Source: Bradyrhizobium sp. JYMT SZCCT0428
GTDB lineage: Bacteria; Pseudomonadota; Alphaproteobacteria; Rhizobiales; Xanthobacteraceae
DNA: 64,000 nt
Reading direction: 5' to 3'
Assembly (NCBI RefSeq): GCF_018131075.1
Contig: NZ_JAFCLS010000010.1
Span: 62,001-126,000, forward strand
Below, piece after piece: positions 1 to 8,237 of this stretch. The position numbers were made by a program, and so were the translations under genes. Position 1 is the first letter of the stretch; every line of letters begins with the position of its first letter. The notes beneath the pieces were generated by a model that saw nothing but the letters and a program-made list of their open reading frames with translations, had not been told where the DNA came from and did not search any database.

Positions 1-513
1 CTCGACGCGAAAACCATCATCTGGGCCGCGGGCGTGCGTGCCTCGCGCGCGGCCGAATGGCTGGGCGCGCCCGCCGATCGCGCCTACCGCGTGCAGGTGA
101 AGCCGGACCTGACAGTGCCCGGCCATCCCGATATTTTCGCTGTGGGTGACACCGCAACGATTGCCGATGCGAGCGGAAATCCGGTGCCCGGCATTGCGCC
201 GGCGGCCAAGCAACAGGGACGCTACGTCGCGGCCCTCATCAAGGCGCGGCTCGGCGGCGGCACGCTGCCGCCGTTCCGCTACAAGCATGCCGGCAGCCTG
301 GCGCAGATCGGCAAGCGCAAGGCGGTGATCGATTTCGGCTGGATGAAGCTGCGCGGCAATCTCGCCTGGTGGATCTGGGGCATCGCCCACATCTATTTCC
401 TGATCGGCCTGCGCCACCGGCTCAGCGTCGCCATGAGCTGGCTCTGGATCCACGCCAGGAATCAGCGCGCGGCGCGGCTGATCACGCAAGGGAGCAGCAA
501 GGTGACCGGGTGA
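1..513 (+). CDS. ndh: Type II NADH dehydrogenase (NDH-2), C-terminal part
   Basis: This is the last 170 codons of a gene whose start lies outside the window. The product resembles non-proton-pumping NADH:quinone oxidoreductases, single-subunit FAD flavoproteins on the inner face of the membrane. Visible residues are WAAGVRAS at 8-15, the FAD-binding FAVGDTA around 46-52, and a quinone-site-like AAKQQGRY stretch. The C-terminal end has an amphipathic/hydrophobic segment (NLAWWIWGIAHIYFLIGL) followed by basic residues, as expected for the membrane anchor of NDH-2. A ferredoxin reductase for the nearby P450 genes is less likely because those lack this anchor. The missing N-terminal half prevents a firm subfamily call. 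Confidence 0.8.
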   Translation, partial: LDAKTIIWAAGVRASRAAEWLGAPADRAYRVQVKPDLTVPGHPDIFAVGDTATIADASGNPVPGIAPAAKQQGRYVAALIKARLGGGTLPPFRYKHAGSLAQIGKRKAVIDFGWMKLRGNLAWWIWGIAHIYFLIGLRHRLSVAMSWLWIHARNQRAARLITQGSSKVTG

Positions 514-520
514 CGTTTCT

Positions 521-652
521 CCCTCGCCCCGCTCTTGCGGGGAGAGGGTCGGGGTGAGGGGCTCTATCCACGAGTGACGTCAGTAGTGGGTCCTGTACCC
601 CCTCACCCGGATCGCAAGGGCGATCCGACCTCTCCCCGCAAGCGGGGCGAGG
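521..652. repeat. Intergenic palindromic repeat, family E
   Basis: A long imperfect inverted repeat fills the gap between the ndh stop and the convergent binding-protein gene. The left arm begins CCTCGCCCCGCTCTTGCGGG and the right arm ends CCCCGCAAGCGGGGCGAGG. The sequence style matches dispersed intergenic repeats of Bradyrhizobium-type genomes. It could also act as a bidirectional transcription terminator between the two convergent genes. Confidence 0.7.
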
Positions 653-673
653 TAAGAAAGCGCCATCACCGAC

Positions 674-1891
674 TTACTTCACCAGCGAGCATCCGCCATC
701 TGCCATCGGCCGGAACGCCTGATCGGCGGGAATCGTCGAAACCAGCTTGTAATAGTCATACGGATATTTCGACTCCGCCGGCTTCTTCACCTCGAACAGG
801 TACATCGGGTGGATGACGCGGCCGTCCTGGCGGATGGTGACGTCGCCGAACAGCTTGTCCTTGCCCTTGAACTTCTTCATCTGCGGCACGGCGTCCCTGG
901 CATGGTCGCTGCCGGTCGCCGCCACCGCGTTGAGATAAGCGAGCGTGGAGGCATAAACGCCGGCCTGGTTGCCGCTCGGCATCTTGCCGTTCATGCCGGG
1001 CCGCGCCGCAAAGCGTTTTGCGAACGCACGGGTGTCGTCATCCATATCCCAGTAAAACGCCTCCAGCAGTTGCAGGCCCTGCGCGATCTTCAATCCCATG
1101 CCGTGGACGTCGTTGACGAACAACAGGAACGCCACCATGGTCTGGCCGCTCTGCTGGATACCGAACTCATTGGCCTGCTTGACCGCATTGATGGTGTCGC
1201 CTCCGGCATTGGCGAGGCCGATCACCTTGGCCTTGGAGCTCTGCGCCTGCAGCAGGAACGACGCGAAGTCCGACGTACCGAGTGGATGCTTGCTCGAGCC
1301 CAGCACCTTGCCGCCATTCTTTTCGATGTAGTTGGTGGCTTCGGCCTCGATGCCCTTGCCGAGCGCATAGTCGACCGTGACGAAGTACCAGTCCTTGCCG
1401 CCGCGCCCCATCATCGCCGCCGCCGTGGTGTTGCCGGTGGCCCACGCGTCGTTGACCCATTGAATGGTGTTGGGCGAACAGGCCTTGCCGGTGAGGTCGG
1501 AGCTCGCTGTCGATGACGCCAGGAACGTCATGCGGGAGTCCCGCACCAGCGCATTGATGGCGAGCCCGACCGCCGAGTTCGGCACGTCGACAATGGCATC
1601 GACACCCTCGACATCGAGCCATTTGCGCGCGATCCCCTGACCGACGTCGGCCTTGTTCTGGTGATCGGCATAGACGATCTCGACCTTGATGTTCTTGCCG
1701 CCGCCGCCAAAGTCCTCCGCCGCCATCCGTGCAGCTTCCACCGAGCCCATGCCGTTGGTGTCCTGGAAGATGCCGGAAATGTCGTTGAGCACGCCGATCC
1801 GGACGACATTATCGGAAATCTCCGCCCGCGCCGGTCCGAACGCGGCGCAGGACAGCGCGATCGCCAGATAGACCCTGATATTCTTCATCAT
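674..1891 (-). CDS. ABC transporter periplasmic binding protein, branched-chain amino acid type (probable aromatic-acid ligand)
   Basis: A 405-residue exported binding protein of the Leu/Ile/Val receptor family (Peripla_BP_6 fold). Residues 1-23 form a signal peptide ending in PARA. The mature part starts with VRIGVLNDISG, the usual first strand of this fold, and contains the family segment YADHQNKADVG. The start is one of two adjacent ATGs (1891 or 1888); an AGGGAGAG ribosome-binding site precedes them and spacing slightly favours the second. It lies downstream of the CYP199A-type P450 and its ferredoxin on the same strand. In Rhodopseudomonas, members of this clade bind aromatic acids such as p-coumarate, so an aromatic ligand is inferred from context. 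No permease or ATPase genes are adjacent. Confidence 0.85.
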   Translation of the reverse strand: MMKNIRVYLAIALSCAAFGPARAEISDNVVRIGVLNDISGIFQDTNGMGSVEAARMAAEDFGGGGKNIKVEIVYADHQNKADVGQGIARKWLDVEGVDAIVDVPNSAVGLAINALVRDSRMTFLASSTASSDLTGKACSPNTIQWVNDAWATGNTTAAAMMGRGGKDWYFVTVDYALGKGIEAEATNYIEKNGGKVLGSSKHPLGTSDFASFLLQAQSSKAKVIGLANAGGDTINAVKQANEFGIQQSGQTMVAFLLFVNDVHGMGLKIAQGLQLLEAFYWDMDDDTRAFAKRFAARPGMNGKMPSGNQAGVYASTLAYLNAVAATGSDHARDAVPQMKKFKGKDKLFGDVTIRQDGRVIHPMYLFEVKKPAESKYPYDYYKLVSTIPADQAFRPMADGGCSLVK

Positions 1892-1944
1892 TCTCTCCCT
1901 ATCGATGTGATCGTTGGTGTTCCCGGACTGCGCCGGGTTTGAAT

Positions 1945-2268
1945 TCAGATCTGCCGGTCCGGCAGCCGCACGACGAGGCCATCGAGCTCCGGCGTGATCT
2001 TGATCTGGCAGGACAGCCGGCTGTTTGGCAGCCGCTCGGCGGCGACGCCGTGGAGCAGCTCGTCCTCCTCCTCGCTCATGGGCGCGAGCCGCGCGATCCA
2101 GCGCTCGTCGACATAGACATGGCAGGTCGCGCACATGGCGTTGCCGCCGCACTCGGCCACGATCTCGTCGACGCCGTGCGTGGTTGCGACCTGCATGACG
2201 CTGTCGCCGGCGCTCGCGTCGACGCGTTCGGAACGGTTATCCGGACGGTTGAAAATGATGGTCGGCAT
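1945..2268 (-). CDS. [2Fe-2S] ferredoxin, putidaredoxin/palustrisredoxin type
   Basis: A 107-residue vertebrate-type [2Fe-2S] ferredoxin that would pass electrons from a flavin reductase to the P450 encoded just upstream. Cluster ligands are C40, C46, C49 and C87, in the C-x5-C-x2-C spacing of putidaredoxin (C39, C45, C48, C86). The start ATG at 2268 lies 8 bases after the P450 stop, so the two are almost certainly co-transcribed. In Rhodopseudomonas palustris CYP199A2 works with a ferredoxin of this class called palustrisredoxin (Pux), and this is the probable counterpart. No ferredoxin reductase gene is visible nearby. Confidence 0.92.
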   Translation of the reverse strand: MPTIIFNRPDNRSERVDASAGDSVMQVATTHGVDEIVAECGGNAMCATCHVYVDERWIARLAPMSEEEDELLHGVAAERLPNSRLSCQIKITPELDGLVVRLPDRQI

Positions 2269-2276
2269 GATCTGGC

Positions 2277-3488
2277 TCACGCTGCTTTGATCGACACGGG
2301 CAGGCTTTCGAGGCCCCGGAGCGTGTTGTTGAAACGCCGCGTCGCGGGCCCCGTGATCTCGATCGTACTGACCCGTTTGGCCAGTGCCGAAAGCACCGCC
2401 TCGCCTTCCAGCCGCGCGACGAGCTGGCCGACGCACATGTGGATGCCGGAGCCATAGCCGACGTGGCCGCTGGTCTTGCGCGTCACGTCATATTCGTCCG
2501 GCCGGTCCCATCGCCGCGGATCGCGGTTGGCAGCGGCGAGGAACATCAGGATTTTCTCGCCCTCACCGATCCGCGACCCGCTGATCTCGACGTCCCGTGT
2601 CGTGGTCCGGAAGAACGTCTGCACCGGGCTTTCGAACCGCACCGCCTCCTCAAAGGCGTTGCGCGCCAGCGTCGGGTCGCTGCGCAGCCGCGCCCATTGA
2701 TCGGGAAAACGCGCCAGGCAGTAGACCGCAGCGCCGATGCCGTTGACCGTGGTATCGAGACCAGCGCTGAGCAGCGAGCGCACCAGCAATGGCGCTTCCG
2801 CGGCTGTGATATCGCCGGCATCGGCGCGGGCATGGATGCAGGCGCCGAAACCGCCGGGCGCGAGATTTTCACGCTGGCATTGTTCGGCGACATAGGCCTG
2901 ATGCGGCGCCGAGCGTTCGATCGCGTCCTGGCGCAGCCTGTTCGGCGGCCCGAACGAATTGAAGACGAGGCTCGCATAGGGCAGCAGGTTTTCGCGCCCC
3001 TCCGGCTTGAGCCCAAGCGCATCGGGAAACACGGACAACGGATACGCCTCGGCGAGGTCGGCGATGGCGTCGAAGCTGCCTTTGGCGAGCAGCGCTTCCA
3101 CCCGGGATTCGGCGGCGGCGACAAAGCTGCCGCGCAATTGCTTCATCACCGTCGGCGAGAGCACCCGGCTCAGCACCGCCCGTGTGCGCGCATGTTCCGG
3201 CGGATCGGCCTCCAGAATGATGCTCTGCGGCCGCCAGGCCTTTTCCTTCGCAAAGTCGCTGAGGCCGACGCCGCGGCTGGAACAGAAAGTCAGGGGATCG
3301 TTGAGGACGGCGTGGACCTCGGCATGGCGGGCGACGCCGTAGACCTTCCACTTGTCGAACCAAACCACCGGCCCGGCTTCCCGGAGCACCTCGTGGGCGG
3401 GATGCGGGTCTTCGAAGAACTCGATCGAGAACGGATCGATGTCCATATGCGGCACGCCTGCCGATGGCGTGAAGCCTGATGCACTCAT
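2277..3488 (-). CDS. Cytochrome P450, CYP199A-like (para-substituted benzoate/cinnamate oxidation)
   Basis: A 403-residue soluble class I P450. The heme thiolate is C352 in GYGSGIHMCVG, the helix-K pair is E281/R284, and the oxygen-activating helix-I motif is AGLDTT (D245, T246). Whole stretches match what I remember of CYP199A2/A4 from R. palustris, which O-demethylate 4-methoxybenzoate and oxidise other para-substituted aromatic acids. Residues that hold the substrate carboxylate in CYP199A4 (R92, S95, S244, with F185 over the ring) appear conserved here as R86, S89, S238 and F179. It is first in a minus-strand run with the ferredoxin and a binding protein, and faces a MarR regulator. The exact substrate needs testing. 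Confidence 0.9.
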   Translation of the reverse strand: MSASGFTPSAGVPHMDIDPFSIEFFEDPHPAHEVLREAGPVVWFDKWKVYGVARHAEVHAVLNDPLTFCSSRGVGLSDFAKEKAWRPQSIILEADPPEHARTRAVLSRVLSPTVMKQLRGSFVAAAESRVEALLAKGSFDAIADLAEAYPLSVFPDALGLKPEGRENLLPYASLVFNSFGPPNRLRQDAIERSAPHQAYVAEQCQRENLAPGGFGACIHARADAGDITAAEAPLLVRSLLSAGLDTTVNGIGAAVYCLARFPDQWARLRSDPTLARNAFEEAVRFESPVQTFFRTTTRDVEISGSRIGEGEKILMFLAAANRDPRRWDRPDEYDVTRKTSGHVGYGSGIHMCVGQLVARLEGEAVLSALAKRVSTIEITGPATRRFNNTLRGLESLPVSIKAA

Positions 3489-3561
3489 TCCGACCTCCCA
3501 AAGTTTGTTCTTGTAAAGCGCTGGCGCATGTCTCTATCTCTCAAGCCCAGCGTTTGCAGCG

Positions 3562-4098
3562 ATGATCAGGGACATGAGCAGTCAACCACCCGCCAGAAAT
3601 GCGCGCCGGCCGAGACCGGCGGAAATCGCCAGCGCCGATGACGGCCCAACCCTCGATCTCGAGCGCTACGTTCCGGCGTTCATCACCTTCATTGCCAACA
3701 AGCTCTCGAACAGCGCCACCGCGTTCTATCAGCGCAATTTCGGCGTCAACGTCACGGAATGGCGGATCATGTCGCTGCTGGCGATCGAGCCCGGCATCCC
3801 GGCCTCGCGGATCTGCCAGGTGATCGGCTTCGACAAGGGGCCGGTCAGCCGCACCTTGTCGATGCTGCAAAAACGGGGGCTGGTCGCGATCCGGACCGCC
3901 CCGGACGACGGACGCACCCATTCGATATCGTTGACCGCGAAGGGACGCGCGACCCACGACAAAGTCATCGTCGCCGCGCTCGAACGCGAACGACGGCTGC
4001 TGTCCGTGCTGCGCAAGGACGAGCGGGAGGTGCTGATCGACCTGCTGCGCCGCGTCCACGGCAATCTCGATGCCGTCAAGGGCGTCGGCGGCCCGTAG
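3562..4098 (+). CDS. MarR family transcriptional regulator
   Basis: A 178-residue winged-helix regulator. The DNA-binding domain runs roughly from residue 60 to 150, with EWRIMSLLAIEPGIPASRI as the first helices, GFDKGPVSRTLSMLQKRGL as the recognition region and the wing near DDGRTHSISLT. It is transcribed away from the P450-ferredoxin-binding protein run, with 73 bases between the start codons, which suggests it controls that operon and itself. An in-frame ATG at 3574 is an alternative start. MarR proteins of this kind often respond to an aromatic acid or its CoA thioester; the ligand here is unknown. Confidence 0.88.
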   Translation: MIRDMSSQPPARNARRPRPAEIASADDGPTLDLERYVPAFITFIANKLSNSATAFYQRNFGVNVTEWRIMSLLAIEPGIPASRICQVIGFDKGPVSRTLSMLQKRGLVAIRTAPDDGRTHSISLTAKGRATHDKVIVAALERERRLLSVLRKDEREVLIDLLRRVHGNLDAVKGVGGP

Positions 4099-4191
4099 GC
4101 GGCCCAGCAACGACCATTTCATGTGAAGCACGCCGGTCCGCGCCGCGCGCGACGCGGCGGCGTTACGTGACCCGCTTTGGCTTTCGCCCAT
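4099..4191 (-). other. Possible stranded gene start (remnant)
   Basis: The 377-base gap between the convergent MarR gene and the frameshifted binding protein contains an apparent gene start on the minus strand. An ATG at 4191 is preceded by GGGAGG five bases upstream, and palindromic operator-like repeats lie further upstream (4266-4301). The peptide begins MGESQSGSRNAAASRAART, but the reading frame then runs antisense into the MarR gene and matches nothing I recognise. I read it as the 5' end of a gene whose body has been lost, though chance cannot be excluded. Confidence 0.25.
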
Positions 4192-4265
4192 CCATACCTC
4201 CCTGCGAGACCCGGCAGTTGGACTGCTTTTGTGGCCATCATTGATCGCGAGACTGTCACGAATTA

Positions 4266-4301
4266 GTTGCCATGGCAACAATAGAGTCTTGCTAAGGCAA
4301 C
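4266..4301. promoter_or_regulatory. Paired palindromic operator candidates
   Basis: A perfect 14-base palindrome, GTTGCCATGGCAAC (4266-4279), is followed by the related CTTGCTAAGGCAAC (4288-4301). Their centres are 22 bases apart, two helical turns, as expected for cooperative binding of two dimers. The setting is odd because the flanking genes converge on this spot; the only start it could control is the putative remnant at 4191 on the minus strand. Confidence 0.5.
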
Positions 4302-4366
4302 GAAATGCTCGGTCGGGAACTTTGGCCACCGGCTTTCTGGCGAAGATCGATAATGGGTTAAAAGCT

Positions 4367-4456
4367 CGTCATGCCCGGCCTTGTGCCGGGCATCCACGTC
4401 TTTGCATCCATTAGGCAAGAAAGACGTGGATGGCCGGGACAAGCCCGGCCATGACG
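4367..4456. repeat. Intergenic palindromic repeat, family A (copy 1)
   Basis: A roughly 90-base imperfect palindrome that begins CGTCATGCCCGG and ends CCGGCCATGACG, with internal ATCCACGTCTTT and AAAGACGTGGAT arms. Related copies lie at 39255-39343 and 43067-43157. It sits directly after the 3' end of the minus-strand binding-protein gene. Confidence 0.85.
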
Positions 4457-4475
4457 AGAAAGCGCCGCGGGTCTT

Positions 4476-5667
4476 CTATTTCGACAGCGGACAGCCGCCG
4501 TCCTTCTCGGGCCGGAACGCGTCCTCGCCCTTGATCGTGCCGACCACTTTCAAAAGGTCCCATTTCGACTGCGACTCATCCGGCTTCTTGACCTCGAGCA
4601 GATAGAGCGGATGGATCTTTCGTCCATCGGCGCGAATGAAGCCCTTGCCGAATAAGGGATCGTCGGTCGGCATCGCCTTCATCGCTTCGACAACCGCCTT
4701 GCCGTCGGTGGCGCCGCCGGCCTTGTCGACGGCCTTGAGGTAGTGAATCACAGAGGCGTAGACGCCGGCCTGCATGTCGTTGGGATAGTTCTTCTGCGGG
4801 TGGCGCTCGGCAAACTTTGCGGCGAAGCGGCGGGTGCCGTCGTTCAGATCCCAGTAGAACGGATTCATGATCTGCGCGCCCTGCGCCGCCTTCAGCGTCA
4901 GCGCCGGCAATCCGTTCATGCCGAGGATCAGGCCGACCAGCTTCTGCTTCTGCGTGAGGCCGAATTCGGCCGCTTGCTTCATCGACGTAATGGTGTCGTC
5001 GCCGGCATTGGCGATGCCGACGATATCAGCACCCGAGCCTTGCGCCTGCAGCAGGAAGGAGGCGTAATCCGCCGTCCCCAGCGGATGGCGGACGGCGCCG
5101 ACCACCTCGCCACCGGCGGCCTTGACCGCTTCCATTGCCTGCTTTTCCAGGTCGTGACCGAACGCATAGTCGGCGGTCAGGAAGAACCATTTCTTGCCGC
5201 CCTTCGCCACCACCGCCTTGCCAAGACCGTGGCCATAGGCGTAGGTGTCGTAGGTCCAGTGCACGGTGTTGGGGGTGCATTTCGCCCCGGTCAGCAGCAC
5301 GGTTCCGGCGCCGGAGCCGATGAACACCTTGTTTCTCTGTTCGCTGATGCCTGCGACCGCGAGCGCGATCGCCGAGTTCGGCAGATCAAAGATCGCATCG
5401 ACGCTTTCGTTTTCATACCAGCGCCGCGCGATGCCGACGCTCGGCCGCGACCACCTCCACGACCTTGCCGGCGGCCTTGCCGCCGTAATCCTCGACCGCC
5501 ATCTGGGCCGCGACCACCGAACCGATGCCCTGGTAGGTCGCGAACACGCCGGACTGATCGTTCAGGATACCGATGCGGACTTTCTCCTGCGCCTGCGCGC
5601 CCGAGACCAGCAGGACCGCGGCCGCAGCAACCAGCGGCGTCTTCAGCCGCGAAAAAACATGACCCAT
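4476..5667 (-). pseudogene. Frameshifted ABC binding protein, branched-chain amino acid type
   Basis: This gene is homologous to the binding protein at 674-1891 but its frame is broken near 5445. The first frame, from ATG 5667 with AGGGAGG upstream, gives a signal peptide ending AQAQ, then VRIGILNDQSG and KVVEVVAA before it runs into a stop. The second frame resumes with SVGIARRWYENESVDAIF and continues intact to PEKDGGCPLSK at 4476. The conserved DHQNKAD segment found in the paralogue is missing exactly at the switch, which suggests a short deletion of about 17 bases. It may be a true pseudogene or an assembly error. The upstream MarR gene and operator remain intact. Confidence 0.8.
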
Positions 5668-5720
5668 CCGGACCTCCCTGTGTTTACAACTCCAAAAGGC
5701 AATCTTCACGCTGCCGAAAT

Positions 5721-5739
5721 TACTTATATAATATAAGTA
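5721..5739. promoter_or_regulatory. 19-base palindrome, probable MarR operator
   Basis: TACTTATATAATATAAGTA is a perfect palindrome around a central A at 5730. It lies between the divergent binding-protein pseudogene (start 5667) and the MarR gene (start 5780), and CCGAAA/TTTTCGG flanks extend the symmetry imperfectly. The size, AT content and location fit an operator bound by the adjacent MarR protein and overlapping both promoters. Confidence 0.7.
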
Positions 5740-5779
5740 TTTTTCGGAGAGTCAATCTCGACCGGGAATCACCGAACCA

Positions 5780-6310
5780 ATGCAAAAGCCCCGCAGCCGC
5801 GCCGCGGCGAAAAAATACCCGCTGGTTGAAACCGTCGATGACAGGAAAAAGTCGCTCGATCTGAGCGCGTTACAGCAGACACCCGGGTTCATGATCCGGA
5901 TCCTGCAGCTCTTGAATTTCGAAGCTTTTTTTCGGCACTTCCAGGCGCTGGAAGTGTCGCCGGTCGAATATTCCATCCTCATGACGGTGCGCGACAACGA
6001 GGCCGTGACGCAGAGCGAACTCGCCGCCGTGCTCAAGATGCAACTGCCCAACCTCGTGAAGATCCTGTCTGCCATGGAAGAGGCCGGTATCGTGAGGCGC
6101 AAGCGATCGTCCCGCGACAAGCGCGCGGTCGAGCTTTCGCTCAGCGCGGCCGGGCAAAGGCGGGCCGATGAAGCAAGCCGGGCTGGCGAGATCTTCAATG
6201 AACACACGCTCGCCCCGCTCAGCAAGCCAGAGCGGGCGGCATTTCTTCACATGCTGACGCGGCTGGTCGAGGCCTACCGGCGCGAGCTTTCGCGAAGCGA
6301 AACCGCTTGA
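5780..6310 (+). CDS. MarR family transcriptional regulator
   Basis: A 176-residue protein with a central winged-helix domain: PVEYSILMTVRDNEAVTQ around residues 60-77, a recognition helix near LKMQLPNLVKILSAMEEAG, and a wing with RSSRDKRAVELSLS. It has a basic N-terminal tail (KPRSRAAAKK). It is divergent from the frameshifted binding-protein gene and has a 19-base palindrome between the two. Its stop is only 3 bases from the convergent end of the CoA ligase gene. By position it probably represses the binding-protein gene in response to an aromatic effector; that is inference. Confidence 0.87.
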   Translation: MQKPRSRAAAKKYPLVETVDDRKKSLDLSALQQTPGFMIRILQLLNFEAFFRHFQALEVSPVEYSILMTVRDNEAVTQSELAAVLKMQLPNLVKILSAMEEAGIVRRKRSSRDKRAVELSLSAAGQRRADEASRAGEIFNEHTLAPLSKPERAAFLHMLTRLVEAYRRELSRSETA

Positions 6311-6313
6311 CGC

Positions 6314-8179
6314 TTAGCCGGCGCAGCCGATCCACTCGATCGACGCGCCGTCGTCCAGCGTCGCCGCCGCGCCTGCCCGGCGGGTCAGCACCGCGCGCTG
6401 GTTGATGTAGCCCTTGTCGGTGATCTCGCCGCCATCGACGGAAGCAGGTTCAGCCAGCAGCAGCGCGCGCGTGGCGTGGCCGGACGAATGGCCGCCTTGC
6501 GCTTTCAGTTTGGCGAGACCCTGCCCGATCGCGGCGCGAACTTTTTCGTGGCCGATGACCTCATCGGCGGCGGCGTTGTCGGGCAGACCGGCTTGGGCCC
6601 GGCAGGCGGCGATGTTGGGGAACACCAGAAAACGCACTTCATCGCCGCCATGACCGGTGACGACAATGTCCTGCGCCAGCGGCGCGAGTGCCGCGATGCC
6701 GGCGACGCGCAACGTGCCGACATTGACCCAGGTGCCGGAATTGAGTTTGAAATCCTCGGCGACGCGGCCGTCGAAAAACAATCCGAGTTCTGGCCGCTCG
6801 GGATCGGCAAAGGTCACGGCGTCGCCGATCAAATAAAAGCCTTGCGCATCGAACGCCTGCGCGGTGAGTTCCGGCGCCTTCCAATAGCCGGGCGTGACAT
6901 TCGGTCCGCGCACCCGCACCTCGAGCTTGTCGCCGGACGGCACCAACTTCAGTTCGGTGCCTGATATCGGCACGCCGATATTGCCGGAGCGCCTGGCCTG
7001 GAAATGGCAGTCGGTGGCGAGCGGCGAGGTTTCGGTCGAGCCCCACGCCGACACCATCGGCAGCGCCCGGCCGACCGTATTGATCGAAAGCTCTTCCAGT
7101 GCGTCCCAGAGATTCTGCGGCAGCGCGGCGCCGGCATAGAACGCGAACTTCACCTCGCTGAAAAACTTGCCGCACAGTTCGTCGTCACCGCGGAGCGCCG
7201 CGATCAGCATGTCGAAACCGCGCGGCACGTTGAAATAGACCGTCGGCATCACGCTGCGCAAATTAGCCAGCGAAGTCGCGAACAGCCCCGGCGCCGGCTT
7301 GCCGCCATCGACATAGAGCGTGCCGCCGTTGCGCAGAACCAGATTGAAATTGTGGTTGGCGCCGAACGTGTGGCTCCACGGCAGCCAGTCGAGGATCACG
7401 AGATCGTCACGCGCCGCCTCGAGGAACGTCCAGGTCTGCGCCTTGGCCTGCTGGCTCGAAGTCAGCATGCGCTGGGTGTTGATCACAGCCTTCGGCGTGC
7501 CGGTCGAACCCGAAGTGAACAGGAACTTTGCAATTGTGTCCGGCGTCACGGCCTTGAAGGCTTGTTCGACGGCCGGCGTTTCCGGTGTCGCCGCGACCTT
7601 TGGGAATGGGATCACATCGCTATCGCTGGAATCACTGCTGACGATCGCAGCCGAGTGCAGCGGTGCGATGGCCGCGAGCGCCGCCGCGAATGGTTTGGTG
7701 CTGGAGACATAGATCGCGCCGGGCCCGAGCAGACTGATCATGCCCTTGAGCTTATCGAAATCCCTGGACATCAGCGAGTAGGCCGGCGAGATCGCCGCCG
7801 AGGGCACGCCGACATGCTGAGCAGCCAGCGCGAACAATGCATGGTCGACGCTGTTGTCGGACAGGATCACCAATGGCCGTTCGGCGCTCAGCTCCTGCGC
7901 CAAGATCCACGCCGCGGCCGAGCGGACCTGCCGCAATGCATCGGCATAAGTGACCGTGTTCCACGGCGCATCTGGCGTCTTGCGGTCGGCAAGGAAAATC
8001 CGCTGCGGCGTCTGCCGGGCCCAGTGTTCCAGCCAGTCGCCGACGCAGCGCGCACTTTTCTTCAACGGCGCCGTCGATTTCAGGATGATGCTGCCGTCCG
8101 TGCGGCGTTCGGCAGAGATCGCGGGCTTCGCAAACAGCGCATCGGATGGGTCGGGGCCTGTGGCGGCGGCGGTCGTCAT
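6314..8179 (-). CDS. Feruloyl-CoA synthase-like acyl-CoA ligase
   Basis: A 621-residue ANL-superfamily ligase that would activate a carboxylic acid with ATP and then CoA. The nucleotide loop FTSGSTGTPKAVI is at 221-233, the adenylate region contains SAWGSTETSPLATD, and the hinge aspartate lies in YLIGDAVTF. Near the C-terminus GEITDKGYINQ supplies the likely catalytic lysine. Length and the EDFKLNSGTWVNVG segment match feruloyl-CoA synthases, which activate hydroxycinnamates such as ferulate and p-coumarate. The ATG at 8179 follows GAGGAGG with good spacing; in-frame codons further upstream would overlap the operator region. It is divergent from a MarR gene. The usual partner enoyl-CoA hydratase/lyase is absent here. 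Confidence 0.85.
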   Translation of the reverse strand: MTTAAATGPDPSDALFAKPAISAERRTDGSIILKSTAPLKKSARCVGDWLEHWARQTPQRIFLADRKTPDAPWNTVTYADALRQVRSAAAWILAQELSAERPLVILSDNSVDHALFALAAQHVGVPSAAISPAYSLMSRDFDKLKGMISLLGPGAIYVSSTKPFAAALAAIAPLHSAAIVSSDSSDSDVIPFPKVAATPETPAVEQAFKAVTPDTIAKFLFTSGSTGTPKAVINTQRMLTSSQQAKAQTWTFLEAARDDLVILDWLPWSHTFGANHNFNLVLRNGGTLYVDGGKPAPGLFATSLANLRSVMPTVYFNVPRGFDMLIAALRGDDELCGKFFSEVKFAFYAGAALPQNLWDALEELSINTVGRALPMVSAWGSTETSPLATDCHFQARRSGNIGVPISGTELKLVPSGDKLEVRVRGPNVTPGYWKAPELTAQAFDAQGFYLIGDAVTFADPERPELGLFFDGRVAEDFKLNSGTWVNVGTLRVAGIAALAPLAQDIVVTGHGGDEVRFLVFPNIAACRAQAGLPDNAAADEVIGHEKVRAAIGQGLAKLKAQGGHSSGHATRALLLAEPASVDGGEITDKGYINQRAVLTRRAGAAATLDDGASIEWIGCAG

Positions 8180-8237
8180 CGGTTTCCTCCTCGCGCGGCC
8201 CGTCGGCCGCCGGCCTCTGTGGGCCGCTCTTGCGCAT

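Noticed and set aside
1..513. Ferredoxin reductase for the P450 systems
   Set aside because: The C-terminal membrane-anchor-like segment and AAKQQGRY motif fit NDH-2 better than a soluble ferredoxin reductase.
3541..4329. Long open frame antisense to the MarR gene
   Set aside because: It mirrors the codon pattern of the MarR gene, and no domain is recognisable. Only its first part, near 4191, has gene-start features and is discussed separately.
4367..4456. Insertion sequence or MITE
   Set aside because: The palindromic repeats have no transposase, no clear target-site duplication that I can see, and sit in intergenic positions like known dispersed repeats. Mobility cannot be excluded but is not shown.
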